This document shows, in pieces, positions 30,226-38,332 of a DNA stretch of 64,000 bases. The notes under the pieces are model-generated. The model saw only the letters and a program-made list of their open reading frames with translations, had not been told where the DNA came from and made no database searches. Source of the stretch: Alteromonas sp. CI.11.F.A3. Lineage in GTDB: Bacteria > Pseudomonadota > Gammaproteobacteria > Enterobacterales > Alteromonadaceae. Each line of letters begins with the position of its first letter. Position 1 is the first letter of the stretch. The stretch lies in contig NZ_CP136708.1 in the NCBI RefSeq assembly GCF_032925565.1, forward strand, positions 1,922,001-1,986,000, read 5' to 3'. Made by a program: the position numbers and the translations under genes.

Positions 30226-30984
30226 TTAAGCTGGAAGCCCGCTATGGAATTTAAAATCGCTGTCACTGGTGGTGATTAATTCCGCCTCTACCTCACCAAA
30301 GTAAGCAATCCTTTGTGAAATGTCTTTGCCCGCAATGTCCGTGGCTAGCGATAAGTAATCTTGATAATGCCTCGCTTCAGAGCGAAGCAATGAAATATAA
30401 AACTCACCAAGCTTTGCATCAACGTGGGGCGCTAATTTCGCAAATCGCTCGCAAGAACGAGCTTCGATGTAAGCACCGCATATAAGTTTATCAACTAATG
30501 CGTCAGGTTCATGGGTTTTAACGTGTCTTAGCAACCCTTTTGCGTAGCGCGAGGGCGTTATGCTTCGATACTCAATATCGAAATGGTCCATCATTTCCAA
30601 TACTTGAAAGAAGTGGTGTAACTCTTCTTTAATCAGTAATACCATTTTATCAATAAGATCTTGGCCGTATTTTGAGTCGGAACGAGGAATAACAGACTTA
30701 GACAGTTTGTTTTTAGACGGTAAGTCTCGCCAGTCGCCTTCGCGCTTGTACACGTATTGCTCGAAAGGTTGCAGCCACGCCAAAAGGGCATCGCTACTTT
30801 CTTTATCAACAGCATATTTTCGAATAAGAAACATGGCCGATTGAGATGCTTTAAGCTCACAAATCAAATGATCTAAAAGCAGCATCGAAAAGTTTTCAGG
30901 CTTGGTAGCTTCTTCAACCCACGCATCTGGTGTTGTAGCGTGTAAAAACGTATTTATAGGGGCAAGTAATTCTATCGTATTCAC
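30226..30984 (-). CDS. miaE: tRNA-(ms2io6A)-hydroxylase MiaE
   Basis: MiaE is a non-haem diiron monooxygenase that hydroxylates the isopentenyl group of ms2i6A37 in tRNAs that read U-starting codons. The 252-residue protein has the ferritin-like ligand motifs: ELKASQSAM (about 47), KEELHHFFQVLEMM (EExxH near 130), YIEARSCERFAKL (about 180) and SEARHYQDYLSL (ExxH near 215). The length fits the family. The enzyme needs oxygen, so it suggests an aerobic or facultative lifestyle. It is divergent from acpH. Confidence 0.94.
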   Translation of the reverse strand: MNTIELLAPINTFLHATTPDAWVEEATKPENFSMLLLDHLICELKASQSAMFLIRKYAVDKESSDALLAWLQPFEQYVYKREGDWRDLPSKNKLSKSVIPRSDSKYGQDLIDKMVLLIKEELHHFFQVLEMMDHFDIEYRSITPSRYAKGLLRHVKTHEPDALVDKLICGAYIEARSCERFAKLAPHVDAKLGEFYISLLRSEARHYQDYLSLATDIAGKDISQRIAYFGEVEAELITTSDSDFKFHSGLPA

Positions 30985-31110
30985 GGTCTTTAAAACTAAA
31001 TTAGGGCTAACGTAAACCGTAATTGTACCACATTCACACTTCGAACCGATGGGGACGTAGTAAATACTAAAACAATATTAATGGGGTAAACGATTTGCTA
31101 GCTATTTGGG

Positions 31111-31116
31111 TATAAT
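31111..31116 (+). promoter_or_regulatory. -10 element for acpH, possibly a leaderless transcript
   Basis: A perfect TATAAT ends only 6 bp before the acpH ATG at 31123, so transcription would start at or very near the start codon. No Shine-Dalgarno sequence and no good -35 hexamer are visible. Confidence 0.4.
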
Positions 31117-31122
31117 AGAACC

Positions 31123-31734
31123 ATGAATTACCTCGCACATCTTTTTTTAGCCCAGCCCAATGCCGATTCTCACTATGGAAATTTACTTGGTGATTTTCGC
31201 AAAGGTATTGCACTCGACACGCTTAGCCTTAGGGTTAGCAAGGGCTTGGAAAACCACTATACGGTAGATAGATTTACTGACAGTCATGCCAGCGTGAAAC
31301 AAGCCAAAGCACTCTTTAAACCAGAGCATAGGCGCTTTGCGCCCGTGGCAATAGATATGCTATTCGACCATCTATTAATTACCCATTGGGCGCGGTTTTC
31401 TAACATTTCCTTTGAAGCATTTTGTGATCACAGCTTTTTGTTATTAGAGAAAAATCTGCCTATTATGCCCACGCCTATGCAGCGCAGTGTTTCACACATG
31501 ATTACGCAAAATTGGTTTGCAGACTATGCACAATTTGAAGGGATAGGTTATGCCATACAGGCAGTCGCGAAACGCATAAGATTTAAAAATGACTTTGCTC
31601 AGTGCGTGCAAGATATAGAAGCAAACTTCACAACCTTAGATAGCCTGTTTCTAAGCTTTTTCCCTACCTTAATTGACCATGTTCAACAACAGGGCCCTGA
31701 GTGCGGCACCCCTAGTGGACTCATCACGATTTAG
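31123..31734 (+). CDS. acpH: ACP phosphodiesterase AcpH
   Basis: AcpH removes the 4'-phosphopantetheine arm from holo-ACP, giving apo-ACP. The 203-residue protein matches the family: it starts MNYLAHLFLAQPNADSHYGN, followed by LLGDFRKGI, the metal-binding FTDSHASVKQA and VAIDMLFDHLLITHWARFS. The conserved His and Asp residues are those of this HD-like hydrolase. Its stop overlaps the stop of the converging LysR gene by 4 bp. No terminator separates the two converging genes. Confidence 0.92.
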   Translation: MNYLAHLFLAQPNADSHYGNLLGDFRKGIALDTLSLRVSKGLENHYTVDRFTDSHASVKQAKALFKPEHRRFAPVAIDMLFDHLLITHWARFSNISFEAFCDHSFLLLEKNLPIMPTPMQRSVSHMITQNWFADYAQFEGIGYAIQAVAKRIRFKNDFAQCVQDIEANFTTLDSLFLSFFPTLIDHVQQQGPECGTPSGLITI

Positions 31735-32663
31735 ATACGATCTTCGGTAACAACACCTGCCGCTACAAGTTGTTGTAGTTGATATTGGCAGTGCGTCCTA
31801 AGGGTATCTCTTAATAACCTTACCGCTGGCGTTATGGTTTGTCTGCTCGGGCAGATTAGCCATAATTGGGTAGGTTTAACAATGTATTCAGGCATTAACG
31901 CCACTGCGCGGCCATTAAGTAGGTCGTCACACATATCCAAACTCGATTTTACCGCCAGGCCATGGCCATTCACACACCATCTGCGCACCATGTCGCCGTC
32001 GTTAGCAGCACGGTTTCCCTGCATTTTAATTTTTACAGGCTGATTGTTGCGGGTAACTTCCCACTCGTTATAAATAATATCGCGCAGCTGGTAAAAAAGG
32101 CCGTTGTGTTTCGGTAGGTCTTCTAAGGTTTTGGGTGTGCCGTGTTTCTCTAAATAAGTGGGGGAGGCTACCAATAGCCTAGGGACTTCACATATTTTAA
32201 AACCGTACAAGCTGGCATCGTTTGGCGAGCCATACCGAAGGGCGATATCAACGGGGTCACGATAAAAATCGATATTACTGTCGCTTAAATGCAGTTTTAT
32301 GGTGATCTGGGTGTGCTCATCCATAAAGCTATTAAGCCAGGGGGCGATAACATTACGGCCTAAATCTGACGATAAACCTAAGCGTAATTCGCCCTCAATA
32401 TTGCCCGTATCTTCTTGCAAGTTTTGCTTTGCGTGTTCAAGCATAGTGATGGCTTGCTCGCAAATGGGTAAGTAGCGTTCACCCGCGGCAGATAAACGAA
32501 GGGAGCGAGTGGTTCGAATAAAAAGGTCTGAACCCAGCGTACTTTCAACTCGTTTAACTGCAGCACTGGCTGTTGCTGTGCGCATGTCTAAACTAGATGC
32601 TGCGGCAGTAATACTGCGAAACTCCGCTACCTTTAAAATAACAATGAGATCTTCAAGTAACAT
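31731..32663 (-). CDS. LysR family transcriptional regulator
   Basis: The 310-residue protein has the LysR winged helix at residues 1-60 (EFRSITAAASSLDMRTATAS) and a periplasmic-binding-like effector domain from about 90. The effector domain has the SDSNIDFYRDPVDIALRYGS pattern of the CrbS/AaeR-like branch that often controls neighbouring oxidoreductases. It is divergent from the ADH-like gene, and a 10-bp inverted repeat with T-N-A character lies between them. It is therefore likely to control that gene and itself. Confidence 0.92.
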   Translation of the reverse strand: MLLEDLIVILKVAEFRSITAAASSLDMRTATASAAVKRVESTLGSDLFIRTTRSLRLSAAGERYLPICEQAITMLEHAKQNLQEDTGNIEGELRLGLSSDLGRNVIAPWLNSFMDEHTQITIKLHLSDSNIDFYRDPVDIALRYGSPNDASLYGFKICEVPRLLVASPTYLEKHGTPKTLEDLPKHNGLFYQLRDIIYNEWEVTRNNQPVKIKMQGNRAANDGDMVRRWCVNGHGLAVKSSLDMCDDLLNGRAVALMPEYIVKPTQLWLICPSRQTITPAVRLLRDTLRTHCQYQLQQLVAAGVVTEDRI

Positions 32664-32680
32664 AGATTATCTATTTTTTA

Positions 32681-32720
32681 TTGAAAATGTTTCAAATATT
32701 GTGCTGTTTAATTTGAAACA
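32681..32720. promoter_or_regulatory. Probable LysR operator
   Basis: The 10-bp arms TGTTTCAAAT (32688-32697) and ATTTGAAACA (32711-32720) are perfect inverted repeats 13 bp apart. A third half-site, TTGAAA at 32681-32686, forms its own dyad with TTTCAA. The element begins 18 bp from the LysR start codon. Confidence 0.6.
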
Positions 32721-32800
32721 GTCAAGGCGTATTATGTTCTCATCGCATATCAATATGCACATTCGTTCAGTAAGTTAGTTAAACAGAAGAGGATTTCTCG

Positions 32801-33826
32801 ATGAAAGCAATTGGATACACTACATCTTTACCTATAACAGATGAAAACGCACTAATGGATGTAGAGCTTGCCAAGCCTGCTGCATCGGGACGTGATGTGC
32901 TGGTTAAAATCAATTCCATTGCCGTTAATCCGGTAGACTTTAAAATTCGCCAACGTGTTTCACCTGAAAATAGCGAACCAAAAATTTTAGGTTGGGATGC
33001 CGTAGGTGAAGTGGTTGAGGTGGGTGACGATGTGCAAACCTTGAATGTGGGCGATCGGGTTTATTATGCCGGTGATTTAACGCGCCAAGGCACTAATGCA
33101 GAGTTTCAGTTAGTTGATGAACGTATTGTTGGCCGTGCTCCTAAAAGCTTGTCTGATAGTGAAGCGGCGGCATTACCACTTACCGCAATTACTGCATGGG
33201 AACTATTGTTCCAACATTTGGCGCTTGAAAAACAACAAGCGGGCAATACTAAGAAAACTGACGAAACCGTATTAGTGGTAGGTGCGGCAGGTGGCGTTGG
33301 CTCTATTATGCTTCAACTGCTAAAAACCCTAACCGGCGCTACGGTTATTGCAACCGCCTCTCGTGAAAGCTCTAAACAATGGGTGAAGGGGTTAGGCGCA
33401 GATTATGTTGTTGATCATCGCCAACCATTGGCTGAACAAATCACCGCGCTAAACATTGGGCCAGTTACCCATGTGGCAAGCTTGAATGCTACTGATGCTT
33501 ACTTAGATGCGTACGTTGAAATTATGAAGCCGATGGGCAAAATTGCCCTTATTGACGACCCAGAAGCGCTAGATATTTCAAAGCTTAAGCCAAAGAGTAT
33601 CTCTTTACACTGGGAGTTCATGTTTACTCGCTCTATGTTCCAAACAGAAGATATGAGTGCTCAAGGTGAATTGCTTACTGATGTGGCAACACTGATTGAT
33701 TCTGGTCATGTAAAAACCACGGTGGGTAAGCACCTAGGTAAGATTAACGCGGCAAACTTGATAGAAGCGCATAAAACCTTAGAAGCAGGTACGGCGATTG
33801 GGAAAATTGTTCTAGAAGGCTTCTAA
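32801..33826 (+). CDS. Quinone oxidoreductase-like alcohol dehydrogenase family protein
   Basis: The 341-residue protein is a medium-chain reductase of the NADPH:quinone oxidoreductase/ADH family. The GroES-like N-terminal domain (about 25-120) has AVNPVDFKIRQ and LGWDAVGEVVEVGDDVQ. The Rossmann part has LVVGAAGGVGSIMLQLLK (about 153-170) and an NADP-type loop ASRESSKQWVKGLGADYVVD. The usual structural zinc cysteines are absent, so zinc-free quinone reductase-type chemistry is more likely. GAGG precedes the ATG. The divergent LysR gene probably responds to its substrate, which cannot be named. Confidence 0.85.
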   Translation: MKAIGYTTSLPITDENALMDVELAKPAASGRDVLVKINSIAVNPVDFKIRQRVSPENSEPKILGWDAVGEVVEVGDDVQTLNVGDRVYYAGDLTRQGTNAEFQLVDERIVGRAPKSLSDSEAAALPLTAITAWELLFQHLALEKQQAGNTKKTDETVLVVGAAGGVGSIMLQLLKTLTGATVIATASRESSKQWVKGLGADYVVDHRQPLAEQITALNIGPVTHVASLNATDAYLDAYVEIMKPMGKIALIDDPEALDISKLKPKSISLHWEFMFTRSMFQTEDMSAQGELLTDVATLIDSGHVKTTVGKHLGKINAANLIEAHKTLEAGTAIGKIVLEGF

Positions 33827-34232
33827 TTTTTCTGTAACGGATAATCGTTTATCGAGTTAGATGCGATAGCGCTAGCTCGGTGCTTCCTAGCTAGGTGCTA
33901 GCTAACTCGGTATAATCTAACCGGGCTAATAATAATTTATCCAACGTGGCGCACAAAACGGTACGCCACGTTTATCCTATTTACATCCTTAATTACCCCT
34001 CTATTCAATGCCCGCCTGTGCAAATTTTCAGTGAAAATACCAAGCAAGACTAAATTTCAAACAAATAGTTGATTGTTTTTGCATTTTCTCGCAGTGGTCA
34101 GCTTTTATACCAGAGTGGTTCTGTTATTGTACTAATCCTCAATTCGCTATCTTCTTATTAACAATTTTTTACCCTACACCCATTGTTAATTCATTCTAAA
34201 AAAGGCGAATTGTTAAAAACGGAACTCATAAT
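33827..34232 (+). other. Gap with two hairpins before the alginate lyase
   Basis: These 406 bp contain no gene. GAGTTAG/CTAACTC arms (33854-33908) enclose an inner CTAGCT/AGCTAG pair (33872-33894), a nested dyad made of related GCTAG-rich sequence. A second, perfect 9-bp hairpin follows at 33943-33972. The AT-rich right half should carry the lyase promoter. Confidence 0.5.
33943..33972 (+). terminator. Candidate terminator downstream of the ADH-like gene
   Basis: The arms AACGTGGCG and CGCCACGTT are perfect, with a 12-nt loop. Only a few T follow (TTATCCTAT), so efficiency is doubtful. Confidence 0.45.
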
Positions 34233-36473
34233 ATGAATATAAAAAAATTTACCCTAACTCTGTTAACCGTTGGTATCAGCATGTCGCCGTTTACCATACA
34301 AGCAAAAGAACACCCTAATCTTATTCTTACCGAACCTGGTGTTGAGAAAATGAGAGAGCACTTGGGTCAAGTGCCTTTATTTGATGAGACACTTTCCTCG
34401 GTGAAAAGCCAAGTAGATGCGGAAATTGCGATGGGCATTGATACGCCTATCCCTAAAGATTTCTCAGGCGGCTATACGCATCAACGCCATAAACAAAATT
34501 TCTATACCGCGCAAAAAGCCGGTGTACTGTTTCAAGTATTGGAAGATGAAAAATACGCGAAATATATTCGCGATATGTTGTTTCAATATGAAGCCATGTA
34601 TAAAGATTTACCCCTTCATCCGCAAGAACGTTCTTATTCACGTGGTAAGCTATTTTGGCAATGCTTAAATGACAGTAACTGGCTGGTTTACATGAGCCAA
34701 GCTTATGATGCCATTTACGATTATCTTTCAGCTGAAGAGCGTGAAACCCTCGAAAATAATCTGTTCCGTCCTTTCGCTGACTTTATTTCGTTAGAAAACC
34801 CACAGTTTTTTAACCGCGTTCACAATCACAGTACCTGGGGTATTGCCGCGGTGGGTATGATTGGCCTTGTTATGAATGACGAAGAGCTGATTCAGCGTGC
34901 GTTATATGGCATTGAAGATGACGGCTTAGTAGTCGGCGGTAAAGACAACGACGGCGGCACTATTAAAGTAGAAGGCCAACGCAAAGGCTTCTTCGCTAAC
35001 TTAGAAGAACCTTTCTCGCCAGACGGGTATTACACCGAAGGGCCTTATTATCAGCGTTATGCTATGTATCCATTCCTTATCTTTGCATTGGCCATGGAAA
35101 ACAATCGCCCAGACTTAAAAGTACTACAACACAAAGACAATGTGCTACTTAAAGGGGTAAGTGCTTTACTTAACTTATCTGATGCTGATGGTGAATTTTT
35201 CCCAATTAACGACGGTCAAAAAGGCATGTCGTATTACAGTAGTTCATTAGTAACCGCGGTAGATTTGGCCTATTTTTACGGTGAAAAGAACCCGCAATTA
35301 CTCAGCGTAGTGGAAAAGCAAAACCAAGTATTGTTGGACGAATCAGGTTTGGCTGCGGCTATTGGTGTGCGTGATGGCAAAGCAGAACCTTTTGTTAAAA
35401 GCTCGGTGAACTTAAGCGATGGTATTGACGGCAAGCAGGGCGGTATTGGTGTATTGCGTCATGGTGAAGAAGAATTAACGCTAGTATTCAAGTATGCAGC
35501 GCAAGGTTTGAGCCACGGCCATTACGATAAGCTTTCTTATTCATTATATGAAAAAGGTGATGAAGTACTGCAAGATTATGGCTTAGCCCGTTTTGTGAAT
35601 ATTGAGCAAAAAGGCGGTGGTAATTACTTAAAAGAAAATACCACATGGGCTAAAACAACCATTGCTCACAATACCTTGTCTATCAATGAGAAAAAGCACT
35701 TTAACGGTGTGTATGATGTGGCTAGTCAGCATCACTCAGACCTTTTTGCGTTCGATGCCGAAGACGAAAATGTAAAAGTAGTGAGTGCGACTGAAGAAAA
35801 TGCCTACCCTGGCACTAAGATGCAGCGCACCATGGCATTGATTAAAGATGAAAACTTCGAAAAGCCTTTCATGTTGGATATTATGCGTGTTAATTCAGAC
35901 ACGAAAAATCAATACGACTTCCCATATTATTACATGGGGCAAGTGTTAGACATGAACTTTGAATATGAATCGCCAAGTAGTTTAAGCCCGCTAGGCGATG
36001 ATAACGGCTATCAACATTTGTACGTAGAAGGGCGTGGTAAAGCACAAGGCGACAATGCTAAGTTCTCTTGGTTGAGCCATGGCAAATACTACACGCTGAC
36101 CACCGTAAATGATGATAACGATGAAATTTTGTTTACTCGAATTGGCGCTAACGATCCCGAGTTCAATCTTCGACGCGACCCAGGCATTATGCTTCGTAGA
36201 ACAGACACGCAAGATACCTTGTTCGTATCTGTTATTGAGCCGCATGGTTCATACAGCCCGGTAAGCGAGTCATCAAAAAATTCCAAGAGCAGTATTGCTA
36301 ATTTGAAGGTTGTGCTTGATAGCGATAAATATACTGGCGTTTCAATTACCGATAAGAAAGGTGAAAAGCAGCTGTTTATTATTTCGAATGTGGATGCGTC
36401 GAAAAGCGCGAAGCATAGCGTGAAAATAGACGGTAAAAAAGTTAGCTGGACAGGCCCTTACTTTTATCAGTAA
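34233..36473 (+). CDS. Polysaccharide lyase family 17, oligoalginate lyase
   Basis: PL17 enzymes release unsaturated uronate monomers from alginate oligomers by exolytic beta-elimination. The 746-residue protein has a Sec signal peptide ending near IQAKEH, with no lipobox. An (alpha/alpha) alginate lyase domain (about 30-390) includes FFNRVHNHSTWGIAAVGM (about 188-205), with the Asn-His pair that matches the catalytic site of Alg17C-like enzymes. YYTEGPYYQRYAMYP (about 265-280) holds the catalytic Tyr region. A heparinase II/III-like beta-sheet domain follows from about 395 (GLSHGHYDKLSYSLYEKG). Alginate lyases usually occur in a locus with PL7 or PL6 enzymes, kdgF and transporters; none are here, so this copy is isolated. 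Confidence 0.9.
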   Translation: MNIKKFTLTLLTVGISMSPFTIQAKEHPNLILTEPGVEKMREHLGQVPLFDETLSSVKSQVDAEIAMGIDTPIPKDFSGGYTHQRHKQNFYTAQKAGVLFQVLEDEKYAKYIRDMLFQYEAMYKDLPLHPQERSYSRGKLFWQCLNDSNWLVYMSQAYDAIYDYLSAEERETLENNLFRPFADFISLENPQFFNRVHNHSTWGIAAVGMIGLVMNDEELIQRALYGIEDDGLVVGGKDNDGGTIKVEGQRKGFFANLEEPFSPDGYYTEGPYYQRYAMYPFLIFALAMENNRPDLKVLQHKDNVLLKGVSALLNLSDADGEFFPINDGQKGMSYYSSSLVTAVDLAYFYGEKNPQLLSVVEKQNQVLLDESGLAAAIGVRDGKAEPFVKSSVNLSDGIDGKQGGIGVLRHGEEELTLVFKYAAQGLSHGHYDKLSYSLYEKGDEVLQDYGLARFVNIEQKGGGNYLKENTTWAKTTIAHNTLSINEKKHFNGVYDVASQHHSDLFAFDAEDENVKVVSATEENAYPGTKMQRTMALIKDENFEKPFMLDIMRVNSDTKNQYDFPYYYMGQVLDMNFEYESPSSLSPLGDDNGYQHLYVEGRGKAQGDNAKFSWLSHGKYYTLTTVNDDNDEILFTRIGANDPEFNLRRDPGIMLRRTDTQDTLFVSVIEPHGSYSPVSESSKNSKSSIANLKVVLDSDKYTGVSITDKKGEKQLFIISNVDASKSAKHSVKIDGKKVSWTGPYFYQ

Positions 36474-36556
36474 GGGCATTAGATACGTGCTTTTCAAACT
36501 TAGTTTCGAAATGTACTTGGCTTAATTGCATAGCCTAACTTAACTTTTAAAAAGCT

Positions 36557-36627
36557 AGGCCGCACCCATCTTTATGATGAAACTAGCATTAACATGCTGC
36601 TTCATAAAAAGAGAGTGCGGCCTTTTT
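36557..36627 (+). terminator. Large nested terminator after the alginate lyase
   Basis: The outer 9-bp stem AGGCCGCAC/GTGCGGCCT is followed by TTTTTC. It encloses a TTTATGA/TCATAAA stem, which encloses AGCAT/ATGCT with a 4-nt loop. Three stacked helices over 67 nt make a very stable 3' end. Confidence 0.8.
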
Positions 36628-36797
36628 CTTTTTCTAAACTTATTCCTTTGTACTTGTCCCTCTTAATTTATCTCACTTGTTTTATCTCTATGAACTTAAA
36701 ATAACTGAATAGCGTAACCACAAAGTGAACGACAAATATTCAGCCAACTCCCTTTGAGCAGTAATGGATTGCTGGCTGTACGGTTTAGGAAAACGCC

Positions 36798-37310
36798 ATG
36801 TCTACACTTATTGTTAATGAAGAAACTTATCCCCTCCCTGAAGATCCAAGAACCACCTTACTCGACTTTTTACATCAGCATTTGTCCATGTTTGGCGCCA
36901 AAAAGGGCTGCGATCACGGTCAATGTGGTGCGTGTACCGTATTGCTTGACGGCGAACGTATCAATGCATGCTTGGTTTTTGCGTTTCAACTAGAAGGTAA
37001 ATCGGTTACCACAATTGAAGGTATTGCTAAGAAAACTAACGATAGCGACGCTAAATTACACCCACTACAAAAAGCCTTTGTGGAACGAGATGCGTTTCAG
37101 TGTGGCTATTGTACATCTGGGCAGATATGTTCGGGCGTGGCGCTACTTGGTGAGCTAGCGGCAAAGAATCCCAGTGCGGTAACTTGCAGTGCTGATTACT
37201 CACAAAAAGAAGATATCAGCGAGAGAATGAGCGGTAATTTATGCCGCTGTGGCGCTTATCCCAATATTGTCGATGCGATAGAAGATGTTATCGCTTTGGA
37301 GCCACAATAA
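36798..37310 (+). CDS. Molybdenum hydroxylase 2Fe-2S subunit (PaoA/YagT-like)
   Basis: This small subunit passes electrons from the molybdenum site to FAD in aldehyde/xanthine oxidase-type enzymes. The 170-residue protein has a plant-type 2Fe-2S cluster (about 36-60: KKGCDHGQCGACTVLLDG) and an all-helical second cluster domain (CGYCTSGQICSG and NLCRCGAYPNI). There is no obvious Tat signal, unlike periplasmic PaoA, so this complex is probably cytoplasmic. Its stop TAA overlaps the next ATG by one base. The three subunits form a tight operon. Confidence 0.92.
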   Translation: MSTLIVNEETYPLPEDPRTTLLDFLHQHLSMFGAKKGCDHGQCGACTVLLDGERINACLVFAFQLEGKSVTTIEGIAKKTNDSDAKLHPLQKAFVERDAFQCGYCTSGQICSGVALLGELAAKNPSAVTCSADYSQKEDISERMSGNLCRCGAYPNIVDAIEDVIALEPQ

Positions 37311-38332
37311 TGAACCCTTTTAGCTTACAACATATAAAACATACTCAAGATATTAACGGTCTATCTACCGAAGACGGCGCCAAGTATATCGCTGGCGGTA
37401 CTAACCTTATCGATTTGATGAAATTGCAGGTTGAGACACCATCTCAATTAGTTAATTTAAGTCAATGGGAAGATGAGCAAAGTATTACTGAAAACGATGA
37501 CTATTTTCGTATTGGTGCCATGGTTACCAATACGGCACTTGCTAATTACGCCTACCATCAACCATCGCTTTCTTTACTATCACAAGCGTTGTTAAGCGGC
37601 GCGACAGTGCAGCTGCGAAATAGAGCAACGACAGGCGGAAACTTGTTACAGCGCACGCGATGCTACTATTTTTACGATACCACTAAAGCCTGCAATAAGC
37701 GTCAACCTGGTTCTGGGTGCGCTGCGTTAACTAGCATGAATCGTATTCATGCCATTTTAGGCACAAGTGACGACTGTATCGCCACGCATCCATCTGATAT
37801 GGCGGTGGCCATGATGGCACTTGATGCCCAGGTTTCATTAACGTCTAAAACTGGCGAGGTGCGAAACATTCCGCTTCGCGACTTTTACTGTGTACCTAGC
37901 ACTACGCCGCATATTGAAAATGTACTCAAAGACGACGAAGTTATCACTGCCGTAATTATTCCTAAGCAGCGCCACGGCACGCAGTATTATCGCAAAGTGC
38001 GTGACCGTTCTTCATACGCCTTCGCGCTTGTATCGGTTGGGGCTGGCCTTGTGCTAAAAAACGATACCATTGAAAAGCTCACTTTATCCTTCGGTGGGGT
38101 AGGTACTAAACCTTGGTATCCCGCTTCTGCTATTAGAGTACTCACTGGCGCGACATTCTCTGAAGAGGTGCTAGACCTTGCGATTGACGCTGAATTAGCC
38201 GATGCAAAGGTGTACGGGAGTAACAATTTTAAACCTGATTTGCTTCGTAATACATTTAAAAGCGTGATGCATTCACTTTATGAACATCAGCGTGAGAATG
38301 GTGACCATGAAGGAGCGCTTTATGAAAATTGA
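37310..38332 (+). CDS. Molybdenum hydroxylase FAD subunit (PaoB-like)
   Basis: The ATG at 37310 overlaps the previous stop (TAATG) and gives 340 residues; an earlier in-frame start at 37241 lies inside the 2Fe-2S gene. The FAD-binding motif is KYIAGGTNLIDLMKLQ (about 24-39), with ATTGGNLLQRTRC (about 107-119) after it. Four cysteines follow (RCYYF, KACNKR, GSGCAA, DDCIA). These mark the extra 4Fe-4S cluster found in PaoB and in 4-hydroxybenzoyl-CoA reductase beta subunits. The C-terminal domain is the CO dehydrogenase flavoprotein C-terminal fold. Confidence 0.92.
   Translation: MNPFSLQHIKHTQDINGLSTEDGAKYIAGGTNLIDLMKLQVETPSQLVNLSQWEDEQSITENDDYFRIGAMVTNTALANYAYHQPSLSLLSQALLSGATVQLRNRATTGGNLLQRTRCYYFYDTTKACNKRQPGSGCAALTSMNRIHAILGTSDDCIATHPSDMAVAMMALDAQVSLTSKTGEVRNIPLRDFYCVPSTTPHIENVLKDDEVITAVIIPKQRHGTQYYRKVRDRSSYAFALVSVGAGLVLKNDTIEKLTLSFGGVGTKPWYPASAIRVLTGATFSEEVLDLAIDAELADAKVYGSNNFKPDLLRNTFKSVMHSLYEHQRENGDHEGALYEN

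Noticed and set aside
37241..37309. Longer start for the FAD subunit of the molybdenum hydroxylase
   Set aside because: It would overlap the coding end of the 2Fe-2S subunit by about 70 bp; the TAATG junction at 37308-37312 has a good ribosome-binding site and the family's usual N-terminus.
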